Below are positions 52,300 to 61,145 of a stretch of 64,000 nt of DNA, piece by piece. Numbering within the stretch: position 1 is the first letter of the stretch; the number at the start of each line of letters is the position of its first letter. The translations under genes and the position numbers were made by a program. Source of the stretch: Halomarinibacterium sedimenti (GTDB lineage: Bacteria > Bacteroidota > Bacteroidia > Flavobacteriales > Flavobacteriaceae); the NCBI RefSeq assembly GCF_019312585.1, contig NZ_JAHWDP010000002.1, positions 310,001 through 374,000 on the forward strand. Reading direction: 5' to 3'. The notes below the pieces were generated by a model, which worked only from the letters and a program-made list of their open reading frames with translations, did no database searches and was not told the origin of the DNA.

Positions 52300-53250
52300 T
52301 TATTTCATTACAGTTTTAAAAGGGGCATTACCCATTATGGAAGCATATTTTGAAAAACTACTATGGTACATAGGATCAATCCTTAAAAAAATAATGCCTT
52401 GGCTATTGGCAATTAAAAAGAAATCCAAAATTGTTTTTAAATGACTTTCTAATGTGGTATCCTCATCAAATTTATCCATATGTTTCGGTGCTCCGCCAAC
52501 AATTTGCACTTTTGAATTTTCACCGATAAATTTTAAAAAATGTTCGCTATCTGAAAAGACAAAACATTCATGCTTAGATTGGCTTACGATTTCTTCTACT
52601 CTGGCCTTTAGTTTATCAAGCAACTCTATTTTTTTTTCTATTGTTAGAATTTGTTTTGTAGTATCTATAAAATCGCCCATTAAGCTTGTAAACCTTGTAT
52701 GAATACTATTGTATTTTTTTCCTTCAAAGCTAGATAGTGCATTTACCAAATACGGTGATTTTTTAAACAACTCATTAAAATTTCTTCTCCAAACACTTTC
52801 TAACTCTAACGATGTTAACTTATTATCTATTTTAGGAAGGTAATCCATATTTGAATAAATAATAAAGGTACTTGCTTTTGATTTTTTAATAATTTCAAGT
52901 GGATTTACTTGAAAGTCATTCATTAAATACAAAAACTTAGTTCTACAGGGAATCCAAGTAACATCAAGTTTATCAATATTCCATGAAACTTTATTTGGTT
53001 CTAAAAAAATACTTAATTTAAAAGGGTCATCAAATTGAATGAAAAATTCGCATTGTAATTGTTTTGAAATTTCATAAAAAGAGATAATTCCTTTTAATCT
53101 ATCAACAAATCCACCATGGGGAAACAATCCGTCAAAACAAATGATAATCCTTTTTGTTGAAGATTTATTTAAAGAAATTTTTTTAGAATAGGCTAAGTAT
53201 ATGGTAAGCTTTTTAAGTAGTCTGCCTATTTTTTTTTTAATACCCTTCAT
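52300..53250 (-). CDS. Fucosyltransferase-superfamily-like protein
   Basis: A 316-residue protein with weak but ordered resemblance to GT-B fucosyltransferases (alpha-1,2 and O-fucosyl types). The N-terminal IIICFDGLFPHGGFVDRLKGI (about 50-70) recalls the GG..D.LKG start. IHTRFTSLMGDF (about 188-199) recalls HxRxGD, ECFVFSDSEHFLKFI the FSDD..W segment, and HSSFSKYASIMG the final SSFS..A motif. GDP-fucose genes gmd and fcl are in the same locus, so a fucosyl donor is reasonable. The assignment rests on motif order only. Confidence 0.6.
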   Translation of the reverse strand: MKGIKKKIGRLLKKLTIYLAYSKKISLNKSSTKRIIICFDGLFPHGGFVDRLKGIISFYEISKQLQCEFFIQFDDPFKLSIFLEPNKVSWNIDKLDVTWIPCRTKFLYLMNDFQVNPLEIIKKSKASTFIIYSNMDYLPKIDNKLTSLELESVWRRNFNELFKKSPYLVNALSSFEGKKYNSIHTRFTSLMGDFIDTTKQILTIEKKIELLDKLKARVEEIVSQSKHECFVFSDSEHFLKFIGENSKVQIVGGAPKHMDKFDEDTTLESHLKTILDFFLIANSQGIIFLRIDPMYHSSFSKYASIMGNAPFKTVMK

Positions 53251-53291
53251 ATATGCAGGTCAAAGATAACCAATATTGAAAGCAACACAAT

Positions 53292-53978
53292 TTAAATATC
53301 CATTCTTCTTTCTAGACTAATTTCAACATTTTTTGGTCTCTTAAATGGATCATATCCTCCAGAAGGGTTCTCAGCAAAATAAACTAGATTAAAGTGTGTG
53401 CTGCATTTTGAAATGAAATCTTCAACTGCCGGATGCTTTAAATGCATATTGTGAAATTCGAAAACCATTGCGCTATAAGAATCTAAATTTTTGGTTATCT
53501 CATCTAAAAAATCATATTCGCTACCCTCAATATCCAATTTTAATAATATTTCTGAATCGATATTAAAGGTAGTTTTTACAAGGCTTAGGATATTATGGTT
53601 TATATCCAAAAATAGTTTTTTATGAATACATCTAGAACTCTTTATTAAATATGTAAATATTAAGGCATTAAACAAGTATCTTATTTTATCAGGTTTCGAA
53701 AAAAATAATCTAGCAAACCCTTTAAATAATAATTTTCTCCTTGACACTGTGGGATCAAGCATGAGAATTTTAATATTCTTATTAAAACGAAAAATATCAA
53801 ATTCAAACTCAACATTAGAAGAAATTCCTCCACTAAATAAAACTTTGGACTTTTTTAATGTTTCTGGCCTTAGAAAATAACCACCATCTTCTACACTTCC
53901 AAATCTAAATAGAGAAGCATCTGTAACCAAAAATTTCTCCTTTATTCTTTTTATATAATCGTAGTTTTTTTCTTCCAT
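53292..53978 (-). CDS. FkbM-family methyltransferase
   Basis: A 228-residue SAM-dependent methyltransferase-like protein. The core motif LLKLDIEGSEYDFLDEI (about 142-158) and SAMVFEFHNMHL (about 168-179) are typical of FkbM. An earlier GGYFL and VLFSGGISSNVEFEFDIF would bind SAM; the GGISS loop differs from the usual GxNxG. It would O-methylate a sugar hydroxyl of the polysaccharide. It is flanked by asnB (30 bases) and the fucosyltransferase-like gene (41 bases). Confidence 0.83.
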   Translation of the reverse strand: MEEKNYDYIKRIKEKFLVTDASLFRFGSVEDGGYFLRPETLKKSKVLFSGGISSNVEFEFDIFRFNKNIKILMLDPTVSRRKLLFKGFARLFFSKPDKIRYLFNALIFTYLIKSSRCIHKKLFLDINHNILSLVKTTFNIDSEILLKLDIEGSEYDFLDEITKNLDSYSAMVFEFHNMHLKHPAVEDFISKCSTHFNLVYFAENPSGGYDPFKRPKNVEISLERRMDI

Positions 53979-54008
53979 ATAAAATACTACAAGTCAATAC
54001 AATAATAG

Positions 54009-55700
54009 TTACTTCAAAAGTAAGCTTGTATTTATCCATTGCCAAATATGGAAGCTACTTTCTTGATTTCCCTTAAAGTAAAGATTTAATTCCTTTTGTA
54101 GTTCCTCTTTTTTAAACCAATTATGCGCTTTTAAATACGAAATTTCTGTTTCCACCCAATCGCGTAATTCCTTGCCCAACCATTCCCTTTGTGGTGTTTG
54201 CAATGGTCGTTTAGGAGCATATCGAATTGAATTTGATAAATATTTTGAAACCAACTCTCTCAATAAATATTTTTGAATTCCTCCTTTAATTTTATATTTA
54301 AGCGGTTGTGCAAAAGCAAATTCTACTAAACGATAATCCAAAAATGGTTCGCGCAACTCCGTCGATGCTGCCATAGAAATTCTATCATTAAACCGCAAAG
54401 CTCTTGGAATTTTTGTGTAAAAAAGATCACGAAATTGTAAATTCTTCACTTCATCATCAAAAGGTTTAGGATATATTGGTTTTTTTGCCTGATTAAAAAA
54501 CACATCGTTTAGCACATGAGGTCTTAATGGCGAACCCAGAATACCCTGTATAACATTCTCATTTTTTTTAGTATAATAATCATACCCCGCCCATTGTTCA
54601 TCCATTCCTTGTCCATCTAACAATACTTTTACTTCCAATTTTTTAGCCTCCTTAAATAATTTGGCATACGCAATTGTAGGCAAACCTCCGTATGGTTCAT
54701 CTTGAAAATCTGAAAATTGTTGTCCAAGTGCTACTACTTCAGAAGTTTTTAATAATACTTTATATAAGGGATTTCCAGTTGTTGCTATCATTTCTTCAAC
54801 CCAAGGAAGTTCATCATATCTTTCATCATTGGTATAAAAAGTAAAAGCTTTTATTTTACTTTTTTGTTGGTATTCATTTACAAAAGCTAAAAGGGTAGAA
54901 CTATCCAACCCTCCACTTATATTGAAACCCACAGGTACATCTGCTCTAAATCGAAGTGCAATACTCTCTTTTAGAATTGATTCATAGGTTGAAATCACCT
55001 CCTCAAAAGGAAGCTTTTCAGAATATTTTTTTACTTCCTCTTCAAAGTGATACCATTTTTTTATGACAAGTGTACTATTGCGCAGAATTAGATAATGTCC
55101 ACCTGGTAATTGTGTAATTCCATTCCAAAAAGATTCATTTGGCATCCCATAACTGCCATACACAAAGTAATTGGCCCATACCTGTTCATTAGGTGATTTT
55201 TTTATTCCAGAGGCAAAAAGTGTTTTAATTTCAGAAGCAAAACTAAATACTGTATCATTAAATGAATAAAAAAAGGGCTTTACCCCAAATCGATCACGAG
55301 CAGCAAATAATTGCTTCTCTTGGGTATCCCAAATGGCAAATGAAAACATCCCATTAAAATGTTCGAGACAAGAGCTTCCCCAATGTATGTAGGCAGCAAG
55401 TAGCACTTCGGAGTCTGATTTAGTTTTGAAAGGATAATACGCCTTTAAACTTTCTTTTAATTCTAGATAATTATAAATTTCACCATTATAAACCAAGATA
55501 TAGCGTCCATCTTTCGAATAAAACGGCTGATTGGCTTCAGGGGATAAATCTATAATGGAGAGTCTGTTGTGGCCTAATGCAATGCCGTCATCAAAATAAG
55601 TTCCTAAAAAATCTGGGCCCCTATGCTTTTGTGCTGTAAGCATAGTCAATAATTGTCTTTCTTGAGGGTTGCCTCCCACCAATCCTGCAATCCCACACAT
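54009..55700 (-). CDS. asnB: Asparagine synthase (glutamine-hydrolysing) homologue
   Basis: A 563-residue two-domain amidotransferase. The N-terminal Ntn glutaminase starts MCGIAG (Cys at position 2 before Met removal), with LGHNRLSIID and YNGEIYNYLE. The C-terminal synthetase has the PP-loop SGGLDSS (about 258-264), AFTFYTND and LLDGQGMDEQWAGYDYY. Close homologues sit in O-antigen and capsule clusters, where they are thought to amidate a uronic acid or similar carboxyl rather than aspartate. Its one-base overlap with neuA supports a pathway role here, perhaps amidation of a sugar carboxylate. Confidence 0.9.
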   Translation of the reverse strand: MCGIAGLVGGNPQERQLLTMLTAQKHRGPDFLGTYFDDGIALGHNRLSIIDLSPEANQPFYSKDGRYILVYNGEIYNYLELKESLKAYYPFKTKSDSEVLLAAYIHWGSSCLEHFNGMFSFAIWDTQEKQLFAARDRFGVKPFFYSFNDTVFSFASEIKTLFASGIKKSPNEQVWANYFVYGSYGMPNESFWNGITQLPGGHYLILRNSTLVIKKWYHFEEEVKKYSEKLPFEEVISTYESILKESIALRFRADVPVGFNISGGLDSSTLLAFVNEYQQKSKIKAFTFYTNDERYDELPWVEEMIATTGNPLYKVLLKTSEVVALGQQFSDFQDEPYGGLPTIAYAKLFKEAKKLEVKVLLDGQGMDEQWAGYDYYTKKNENVIQGILGSPLRPHVLNDVFFNQAKKPIYPKPFDDEVKNLQFRDLFYTKIPRALRFNDRISMAASTELREPFLDYRLVEFAFAQPLKYKIKGGIQKYLLRELVSKYLSNSIRYAPKRPLQTPQREWLGKELRDWVETEISYLKAHNWFKKEELQKELNLYFKGNQESSFHIWQWINTSLLLK

Positions 55701-56398
55701 TATTTAGGAATTGATTTTAATATTTTTTCTGCTTTTTCCCAATCGTGAATAGTGTCAATATTAATCTGATACGAGGGGTTCGATTCTATATAAGAAATAG
55801 AGTTTCCATAAAGAGAGTTTTGCTCTAAAAGTGTTTTAGCACGGGTAAGGTAAATAGACCCGTCCCTTATAAAGGCTTCGGGTAATTCCTGCCTTCTTGT
55901 AATAATTTGAGATTCGCCTGTGGCTATTTTTAACGTACCATTATTGGAAACTTTAAATACCCAATGCGGATTGTACTCATGCGGAACTTCTTGAACAGAT
56001 ATTAATGAATCAGTCCCAGACGCTATAAACCTTTGTATGGCTTTATCAATAAATCCTTTATCACGAAATGGGGTGGTAACTTGAAGTAAACAAACTGCAT
56101 CAAAATGCACCCCTTGTTTAAGGAAAAAATGCAATGCGTGTTGAACCACTTCTAAAGAACCCGCTGTATCACTTGCAAGTGTTTCAGGTCTCACAAAAGG
56201 CACATCAACCCCACTCTTTTTAGCTAACTTTATTAGTTGCTCATCTTCAGAAGAAAAAATAACCCGACTCAACTTTTTTGACGCCAATGCAGCTTCAATA
56301 GTGTATTCCAGCAAAGGTTTTCCTCCCAATTGCTTTCGGTTTTTATTTGGGATTCCTTTACTGCCACCACGTGCGGGTATGAGTCCTAAAATCTTCAT
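55700..56398 (-). CDS. neuA: CMP-nonulosonate (acylneuraminate) cytidylyltransferase
   Basis: A 232-residue CTP transferase that activates a nonulosonic acid as its CMP sugar. The nucleotide-binding start LGLIPARGGSKGIPNKN (about 4-20), KPLLEYTIEAA, LLQVTTPFRD and INIDTIHDWEKAE are typical of NeuA, PseF and LegF. Which sugar it uses cannot be decided by eye. It overlaps neuC and asnB by one base each (TAATG). Confidence 0.9.
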   Translation of the reverse strand: MKILGLIPARGGSKGIPNKNRKQLGGKPLLEYTIEAALASKKLSRVIFSSEDEQLIKLAKKSGVDVPFVRPETLASDTAGSLEVVQHALHFFLKQGVHFDAVCLLQVTTPFRDKGFIDKAIQRFIASGTDSLISVQEVPHEYNPHWVFKVSNNGTLKIATGESQIITRRQELPEAFIRDGSIYLTRAKTLLEQNSLYGNSISYIESNPSYQINIDTIHDWEKAEKILKSIPK

Positions 56399-57558
56399 TA
56401 ATAGGTTATGGTTTTATGAAAACGCAATGGAATATCTGCCAATATATTGGCAATCTTTATACCACTATCTCCAGAGCCATACACAAAACTTTTTTTGTTT
56501 TTTGGTGTAGCAATTTGCATTTCAATGGCCTTTTTTATTTCAATTTCATCATATGCTACATCAATAACATTCTCACCCCGTAACCGTCTATTCTGGCGCG
56601 TACCTATATTTACTACAGGCACCCCCAAATACGAACATTCACGAATTCCAACACTACTATTACCAACTAAACATTTACCATTGACCAGAAGTTTTAAGAA
56701 ATCGAAAGGCTCCATATTTTTAAAAAAGCGAATGTGTTTTGGATTGTTTTTCTCCCGATAGGATCGTATTCCGTTTGAAGTTCCATCAGCCCCAGCATCT
56801 ACATTGGGCCAAAACCAAAACGTTGGAATTTTAAGCTCGTCAATAATTCGAAGGGTTTTTAAAACATCATTTTTAGCAGCATCATATTCAGTAGTAACGG
56901 GATGCTGCATCACGACCAAATATCCTTCATCAAGAGAAAAAGTTCCACCAACACCACCATATTTTTCGAAGGGATTATAATCTAATTTTGGACTTTTTTG
57001 CACTTCCGAAGCGATATCAATTGAAGGGCAGCCCGTGTTAAACACATAGGCTTCATCCTCTCCCATTTTTAACACGCGCTCTCTGGCATCTTCCGAAGTC
57101 ACAAAATGAATATCGGCTAATTTAGTATTGGCATGGCGAACTTTTTCATCTATATTTCCAGTCACCTCTCCACCTTGTAAATGAATTAAAGGTATATTTT
57201 GATAGGCAGCAGCGATAGACGTGGCAATGGTTTCAAATCGATCTGCTATGGTTAAAACAGCATCAGGTTGTAAATTGTAAAAAACGTTCGCTAATTCCAT
57301 AACACCCAACCCAGTAGTTTTAGCCATGGCTGTTTTGTTTTCTCCTTCCAATACCATAAACACCTTATCATTAATGGTAAAACCATCCTTTTCAATAAAG
57401 TTTACAGCAGTTCCATATCTATCTAACAATGCAGAACCTGCAACTACAAGTTGTAACTCTAATTTTGGGTGCGCTTTAATTGCTTGTAATACTGTTTTAA
57501 CCCTGCTGTACGAAGGTCTTGCTGTAATTACAGCACATATTTTTCGTTTTTCTGCCAT
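56398..57558 (-). CDS. neuC: UDP-GlcNAc-type 2-epimerase (hydrolysing), NeuC/LegG
   Basis: A 386-residue GT-B-fold epimerase that converts a UDP-N-acetylhexosamine into free ManNAc or an analogue. Recognisable parts are AVITARPSYSRVKTVL (about 8-23), DRFETIATSIAAAYQNIPLIHLQGGE (about 106-131), HFVTSEDAR and NSSVGIRECSYLGVPVVNIG (about 296-315). It is between neuB and neuA in transcription order, so it supplies the substrate for NeuB. LegG acts on a trideoxy UDP sugar instead; the absence of LegB/LegC here favours plain ManNAc, but those genes could lie outside. Confidence 0.9.
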   Translation of the reverse strand: MAEKRKICAVITARPSYSRVKTVLQAIKAHPKLELQLVVAGSALLDRYGTAVNFIEKDGFTINDKVFMVLEGENKTAMAKTTGLGVMELANVFYNLQPDAVLTIADRFETIATSIAAAYQNIPLIHLQGGEVTGNIDEKVRHANTKLADIHFVTSEDARERVLKMGEDEAYVFNTGCPSIDIASEVQKSPKLDYNPFEKYGGVGGTFSLDEGYLVVMQHPVTTEYDAAKNDVLKTLRIIDELKIPTFWFWPNVDAGADGTSNGIRSYREKNNPKHIRFFKNMEPFDFLKLLVNGKCLVGNSSVGIRECSYLGVPVVNIGTRQNRRLRGENVIDVAYDEIEIKKAIEMQIATPKNKKSFVYGSGDSGIKIANILADIPLRFHKTITY

Positions 57559-57560
57559 AG

Positions 57561-58556
57561 TTAAATTATATCATCATGGGTTAAAAAATCCCAGGGATGT
57601 AAATCTTTATTAAGTTTTTTTCCCACTACTTTTTCAAATTCTGAGGCATCTATCCCATATCCTTTAGGCTTTTTGGACTCCAAATCCATAAAAGTTACTA
57701 CATGTCCTTTGGGAAGCTTTTTATTGACCGCCAAGGATTTTTCAAAAATATTCTTTAAATCTGTAAACTGCTCGTTTTGTGACTTATTTACAGGATTTCT
57801 TAGTGCTTTTGAAATATCATTTACACTTTTAACTAAGACTGCTGCTTCCTCCAAAGTAAGTGACGAAGACACATCTGGACCAAACATATTCTTGTTAAAG
57901 ACCACGTGAAATTCTAGTATTTCTGCACCCAAGGCCACAGCCGCTATACCCGTTGCAACTTTTGAGGAATGGTCTGAAAAACCTACGGGCACACCATATC
58001 GATCTTTTAATTCCTGAATAACATTAAGCCCGTAATTTTCTGGTGTTGTGGGATAGCTTGTAGTACACTGTAGTATTGAAAAATTGGCTTGGTGTTGCTT
58101 AAAAAAAGACACGGTTTTATCAAGTTCTTCAAAAGAGCTCATCCCACTAGAAATGATAATAGGTTTTTGGGTTTCGACAACCTTTTTAAGAAGTAAAAAA
58201 TTATTCACTTCACCACTCCCTATCTTATAACTATCAACCTTTGCTATTTCTAAAACATCCACGGCAGCATTACTAAAAGGGCTGCTGATAAATTGTAATC
58301 CTACTTCTTTACAATGTCTACCAATTTCAATCCATTGTTCTTGAGTAAACTCCATTCGTTTCCAATAGTCGAAACGCGTTTTATCTTGTTTTGAAAAATG
58401 CACTCGAAAGGGTTCGTGAATACTACTTTCGGCTTCCGCAATATGGGTTTGAAATTTGATTGCCGTAGCTCCAATTTTTGCCACCGCATCGATATATGCA
58501 TGAAGCATTCCTAAACTTCCGTCGTGAGCTTGGCCTATTTCGGCTATGGTTAGCAT
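57561..58556 (-). CDS. neuB: N-acetylneuraminate (nonulosonate) synthase NeuB
   Basis: A 331-residue enzyme that condenses phosphoenolpyruvate with ManNAc or an analogue. The TIM barrel has AEIGQAHDGSL, AIKFQTH, KIGSGEVNNF, SSGMSSFEEL, QCTTSYPTTPENYGLN and GFSDHSS. The C-terminal SAF antifreeze-like domain (about 268-331: LAVNKKLPKGHVVTFMDL) closes the active site. It lies two bases before neuC and nine bases after the acetyltransferase gene. It shows that the polysaccharide carries a sialic-acid-like sugar. Confidence 0.93.
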   Translation of the reverse strand: MLTIAEIGQAHDGSLGMLHAYIDAVAKIGATAIKFQTHIAEAESSIHEPFRVHFSKQDKTRFDYWKRMEFTQEQWIEIGRHCKEVGLQFISSPFSNAAVDVLEIAKVDSYKIGSGEVNNFLLLKKVVETQKPIIISSGMSSFEELDKTVSFFKQHQANFSILQCTTSYPTTPENYGLNVIQELKDRYGVPVGFSDHSSKVATGIAAVALGAEILEFHVVFNKNMFGPDVSSSLTLEEAAVLVKSVNDISKALRNPVNKSQNEQFTDLKNIFEKSLAVNKKLPKGHVVTFMDLESKKPKGYGIDASEFEKVVGKKLNKDLHPWDFLTHDDII

Positions 58557-58565
58557 AGTTTTATT

Positions 58566-59201
58566 TTATGAATTGTATATGGTCATTTTATTTTCAAAAT
58601 CTTTAAAAAATAACGGTTTAATTTTCAGTAATTCTTCCTCCGAAAGATTCCACCATTGCAAATCTTCTATCTCTTGAATGATACTTTCTGAAAAACGCTT
58701 TCTAATCACTTTTGCAGGGACACCCCCCACAATGGTGTAGGGTGATACATCCTTAGTCACCAAAGCACCTGCTGCAATAATGGCACCATTACCAATGGTT
58801 ACTCCTCCCATAATATTTACATTATGTCCTATCCATACGTCATTTCCAATAACCGTTTTCTTAACACTTTTAAGTTGGGACAATTCACCATTAAACAAAC
58901 TTTTATTTACGTAAGTGGAAAGATAACTAATAGGATGATTTGTGGTATGTATGGATACATCGGCACCTAATTGGCAATACTTTCCAACCTCAATATCCCC
59001 GTGCATAAAGTTATTATAGCCTAAGGTTGTAGCATAACCAATTTTAATTTTTCCTGAAAAGTTACACCTATCTGGAACGGCATTTTTCCCTTCAAATATT
59101 ACATTTTGAAGCCCTCTTGAATAACCAGAAAGCAATACCTCCTCCTTTTTCACTGAAGCATTTAAAAAATAATATAAAACCTTTCTAATCCATTGTTTCA
59201 T
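58566..59201 (-). CDS. Hexapeptide-repeat (CatB/LbH-type) acetyltransferase
   Basis: A 211-residue left-handed beta-helix acyltransferase with irregular hexapeptide repeats (about 75-185), including GKYCQLGADVSIHTTNHP, IGNDVWIGHNVNIMGGVTIGNGAIIAAGALVTKDV and YTIVGGVPAKVI, with the catalytic His likely in HTTNHP. It would O- or N-acetylate a sugar. Directly upstream of neuB, it may acetylate the nonulosonate or its precursor, as in other sialic-acid clusters; this is inference. Confidence 0.88.
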   Translation of the reverse strand: MKQWIRKVLYYFLNASVKKEEVLLSGYSRGLQNVIFEGKNAVPDRCNFSGKIKIGYATTLGYNNFMHGDIEVGKYCQLGADVSIHTTNHPISYLSTYVNKSLFNGELSQLKSVKKTVIGNDVWIGHNVNIMGGVTIGNGAIIAAGALVTKDVSPYTIVGGVPAKVIRKRFSESIIQEIEDLQWWNLSEEELLKIKPLFFKDFENKMTIYNS

Positions 59202-59211
59202 GCCTTCCTTT

Positions 59212-60201
59212 TTAATAATCAGGGTCTTTTATCCCAACATATTTTAAAAATAGCCTTTTTCCAAATGATGTTCTAAGAAATAGTTTGTAAAAAACACTAC
59301 TCAGCCATTTGGCAACAATCGAATAGGGTTTTACGTTAAAATTAATTCGCTCATTAATAGGTTTCGAGATGTCCGTTGCTTTTTTTAGTTCTTTAATTTC
59401 TTCCAACATCCAAGATTCTATTCTATTTCCCATATGGTACGCACCGTTGCTTACTGTTGCTAATCTTAAGAAACCCGCATCATTATTCGGTTTGTCGATA
59501 TAATCTGTCATCACTTTACCACCCATTTTAAATTGTGTAGGAAAATTAGGCCCTTTACGAAAAATTTGTGTCCGCACAGTACATACAAAATGCCCACTCC
59601 CTAAAACAGCTTGTCCATTTTTATGAACTAAAGATATAAATTGTTTATAATGTGTTTCTTTGAACATTTTCCGTCCTATACTTTCTTCAAAATGTCTAAG
59701 TCCTTCGGGATTAGGAACCTCAATAACCTTTAACTTACTTCTTACAAAGGCTTCCCAATAATTTAAATTTCCAAAGTTGCTTTTGAACATAGTACTAAAA
59801 GGGACTGGGGATACAATTCCTGCTTTAGGAAAATTTTCAAATACTTTTTCCACTTCCTGTTGCCAACCGCTTTTGAAAAAAACATCGGCATCGGTAATTG
59901 TAAATAAGGGTTCAAGATTACTTTTAACAATAGAATAAATTGCATTTATTTTCCCAATATTCACCTTACTAATTAAATATTGGTCTACTTTATCTTCTGT
60001 ACTAAAAAGTGCATTTAAATAATCTGAAACAATTTTACATGACCCATTATTATAAATACTCACCCGTGTTTTATCGTGAATGGTAAGCAAAATACTCTCA
60101 AGATTTATTTTTAAGATATCAAAACTATCTTTAAAATAATCTTCCTCTAAATTTGGAATAAAAACAGGAACAATAATACGATGATAGCTATTAAGGATCA
60201 T
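59212..60201 (-). CDS. GT-A-fold glycosyltransferase, family uncertain
   Basis: About 329 residues from ATG 60201, preferred because A-rich DNA precedes it and the GT-A fold starts at once (YHRIIVPVFIP); an upstream ATG at 60240 would add 13 residues. The DxD motif is in FTITDADVFFKSGW (about 99-112). Later segments VLGSGHFVCTVRTQIF and NDAGFLRLATVSNGAYHMGN fit an acceptor-side loop. It is longer and more divergent than ordinary GT2 enzymes. Donor unknown. Confidence 0.75.
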   Translation of the reverse strand: MILNSYHRIIVPVFIPNLEEDYFKDSFDILKINLESILLTIHDKTRVSIYNNGSCKIVSDYLNALFSTEDKVDQYLISKVNIGKINAIYSIVKSNLEPLFTITDADVFFKSGWQQEVEKVFENFPKAGIVSPVPFSTMFKSNFGNLNYWEAFVRSKLKVIEVPNPEGLRHFEESIGRKMFKETHYKQFISLVHKNGQAVLGSGHFVCTVRTQIFRKGPNFPTQFKMGGKVMTDYIDKPNNDAGFLRLATVSNGAYHMGNRIESWMLEEIKELKKATDISKPINERINFNVKPYSIVAKWLSSVFYKLFLRTSFGKRLFLKYVGIKDPDY

Positions 60202-60261
60202 TTTATTATTTTCTTTTGCAGGATTTGTTCCTATTCGCATACGTTGGCTTTTTAAAACAAA

Positions 60262-61143
60262 TCAGTTCATTACAGCCCTGATAAATATTTTAACATTTTC
60301 AAAGTTAAGAAACCAAAATGGATAAAGTTTAAAAAGCCTTATAAAGGTCTTTATTTTGCCAGTGGGCATTTCTTTTAATTGTCTCCCTATAATATTATTT
60401 CTTAATTGCAAATACTGGCTTTTTGAAAGTTGTCCTTTTCGATAAGTTTCATTAAGTACTTCATTTAAATAGTATGGTAGCTCAAAATATTTACCTTTTA
60501 GACGTTTGCTCATACTATCGTGAATTCGATACAAAACTAAAGGTTCACTGAGATAGTAAAACTTAGTATTAAAGGAACACCGTGTCCAAAAATGTGTGTC
60601 TTCGCCAACTTGTGGCATCTGTTCGTTAAAATTCCCAACAGCATCTACAACTGTTTTTCGAATTAAGACTGATGATGTCATTAAGGTAAATCTACCAATC
60701 ATTTTTAAGGATACGTCACCATGTTTTAATTGCTCATCTTTAGGTTTACCTATTATTTCAGAAGTCTCTTCACCCAAAGTATTAATAACCTTACAAGGAC
60801 AATGTACAATTCCATAATTGGGATGGTCTTCTAAAATTGCTACTTGCTTTTCCAATTTTTGAGGTAGCCATAGGTCATCATCGTCCACGAAGGCCAAATA
60901 TTTACCCTTAGATTTTTTAATTCCAAAATTTCGCGGTTTTGATGGTCCCCCACTATTTTCTATTTTGAAATAATAAACTTGGTTATATTGTTCACATAGT
61001 AATTTGTTTAAATTATTGGCCGTTCCGTCATCAACCACAATAATTTCATAATCCAAAAATGTTTGCTTACCCAAACTATCAAGAGTTAACCGAAGCATTT
61101 CTGGTCTGTTATATGTAGGAATAATAATACTTACCAAGGGCAT
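60262..61143 (-). CDS. Glycosyltransferase family 2
   Basis: About 293 residues from ATG 61143; a TTG two codons upstream (61149) overlaps the previous gene and is less likely. GT2 signature: PLVSIIIPTYNRPEMLRLTL, IIVVDDGT (about 36-43), SGGPSKPRNFGIKKSKGKYLAFVDDDDLWLP with the DxD (about 66-96), and the late GEDTHFWTR. It adds one sugar to the repeat unit; which is unknown. Confidence 0.93.
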   Translation of the reverse strand: MPLVSIIIPTYNRPEMLRLTLDSLGKQTFLDYEIIVVDDGTANNLNKLLCEQYNQVYYFKIENSGGPSKPRNFGIKKSKGKYLAFVDDDDLWLPQKLEKQVAILEDHPNYGIVHCPCKVINTLGEETSEIIGKPKDEQLKHGDVSLKMIGRFTLMTSSVLIRKTVVDAVGNFNEQMPQVGEDTHFWTRCSFNTKFYYLSEPLVLYRIHDSMSKRLKGKYFELPYYLNEVLNETYRKGQLSKSQYLQLRNNIIGRQLKEMPTGKIKTFIRLFKLYPFWFLNFENVKIFIRAVMN

Positions 61144-61145
61144 GC

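Noticed and set aside
57326-57613. Open frames antisense to neuC and to many other long genes
   Set aside because: They are shadow frames with no signal peptide, domain or promoter support and mirror the codon structure of the true genes.
56398-58556. A complete legionaminic or pseudaminic acid pathway
   Set aside because: No LegB/LegC/LegH or PseB/PseC/PseG/PseH homologues are in the window, so only a generic nonulosonate assignment is supported.
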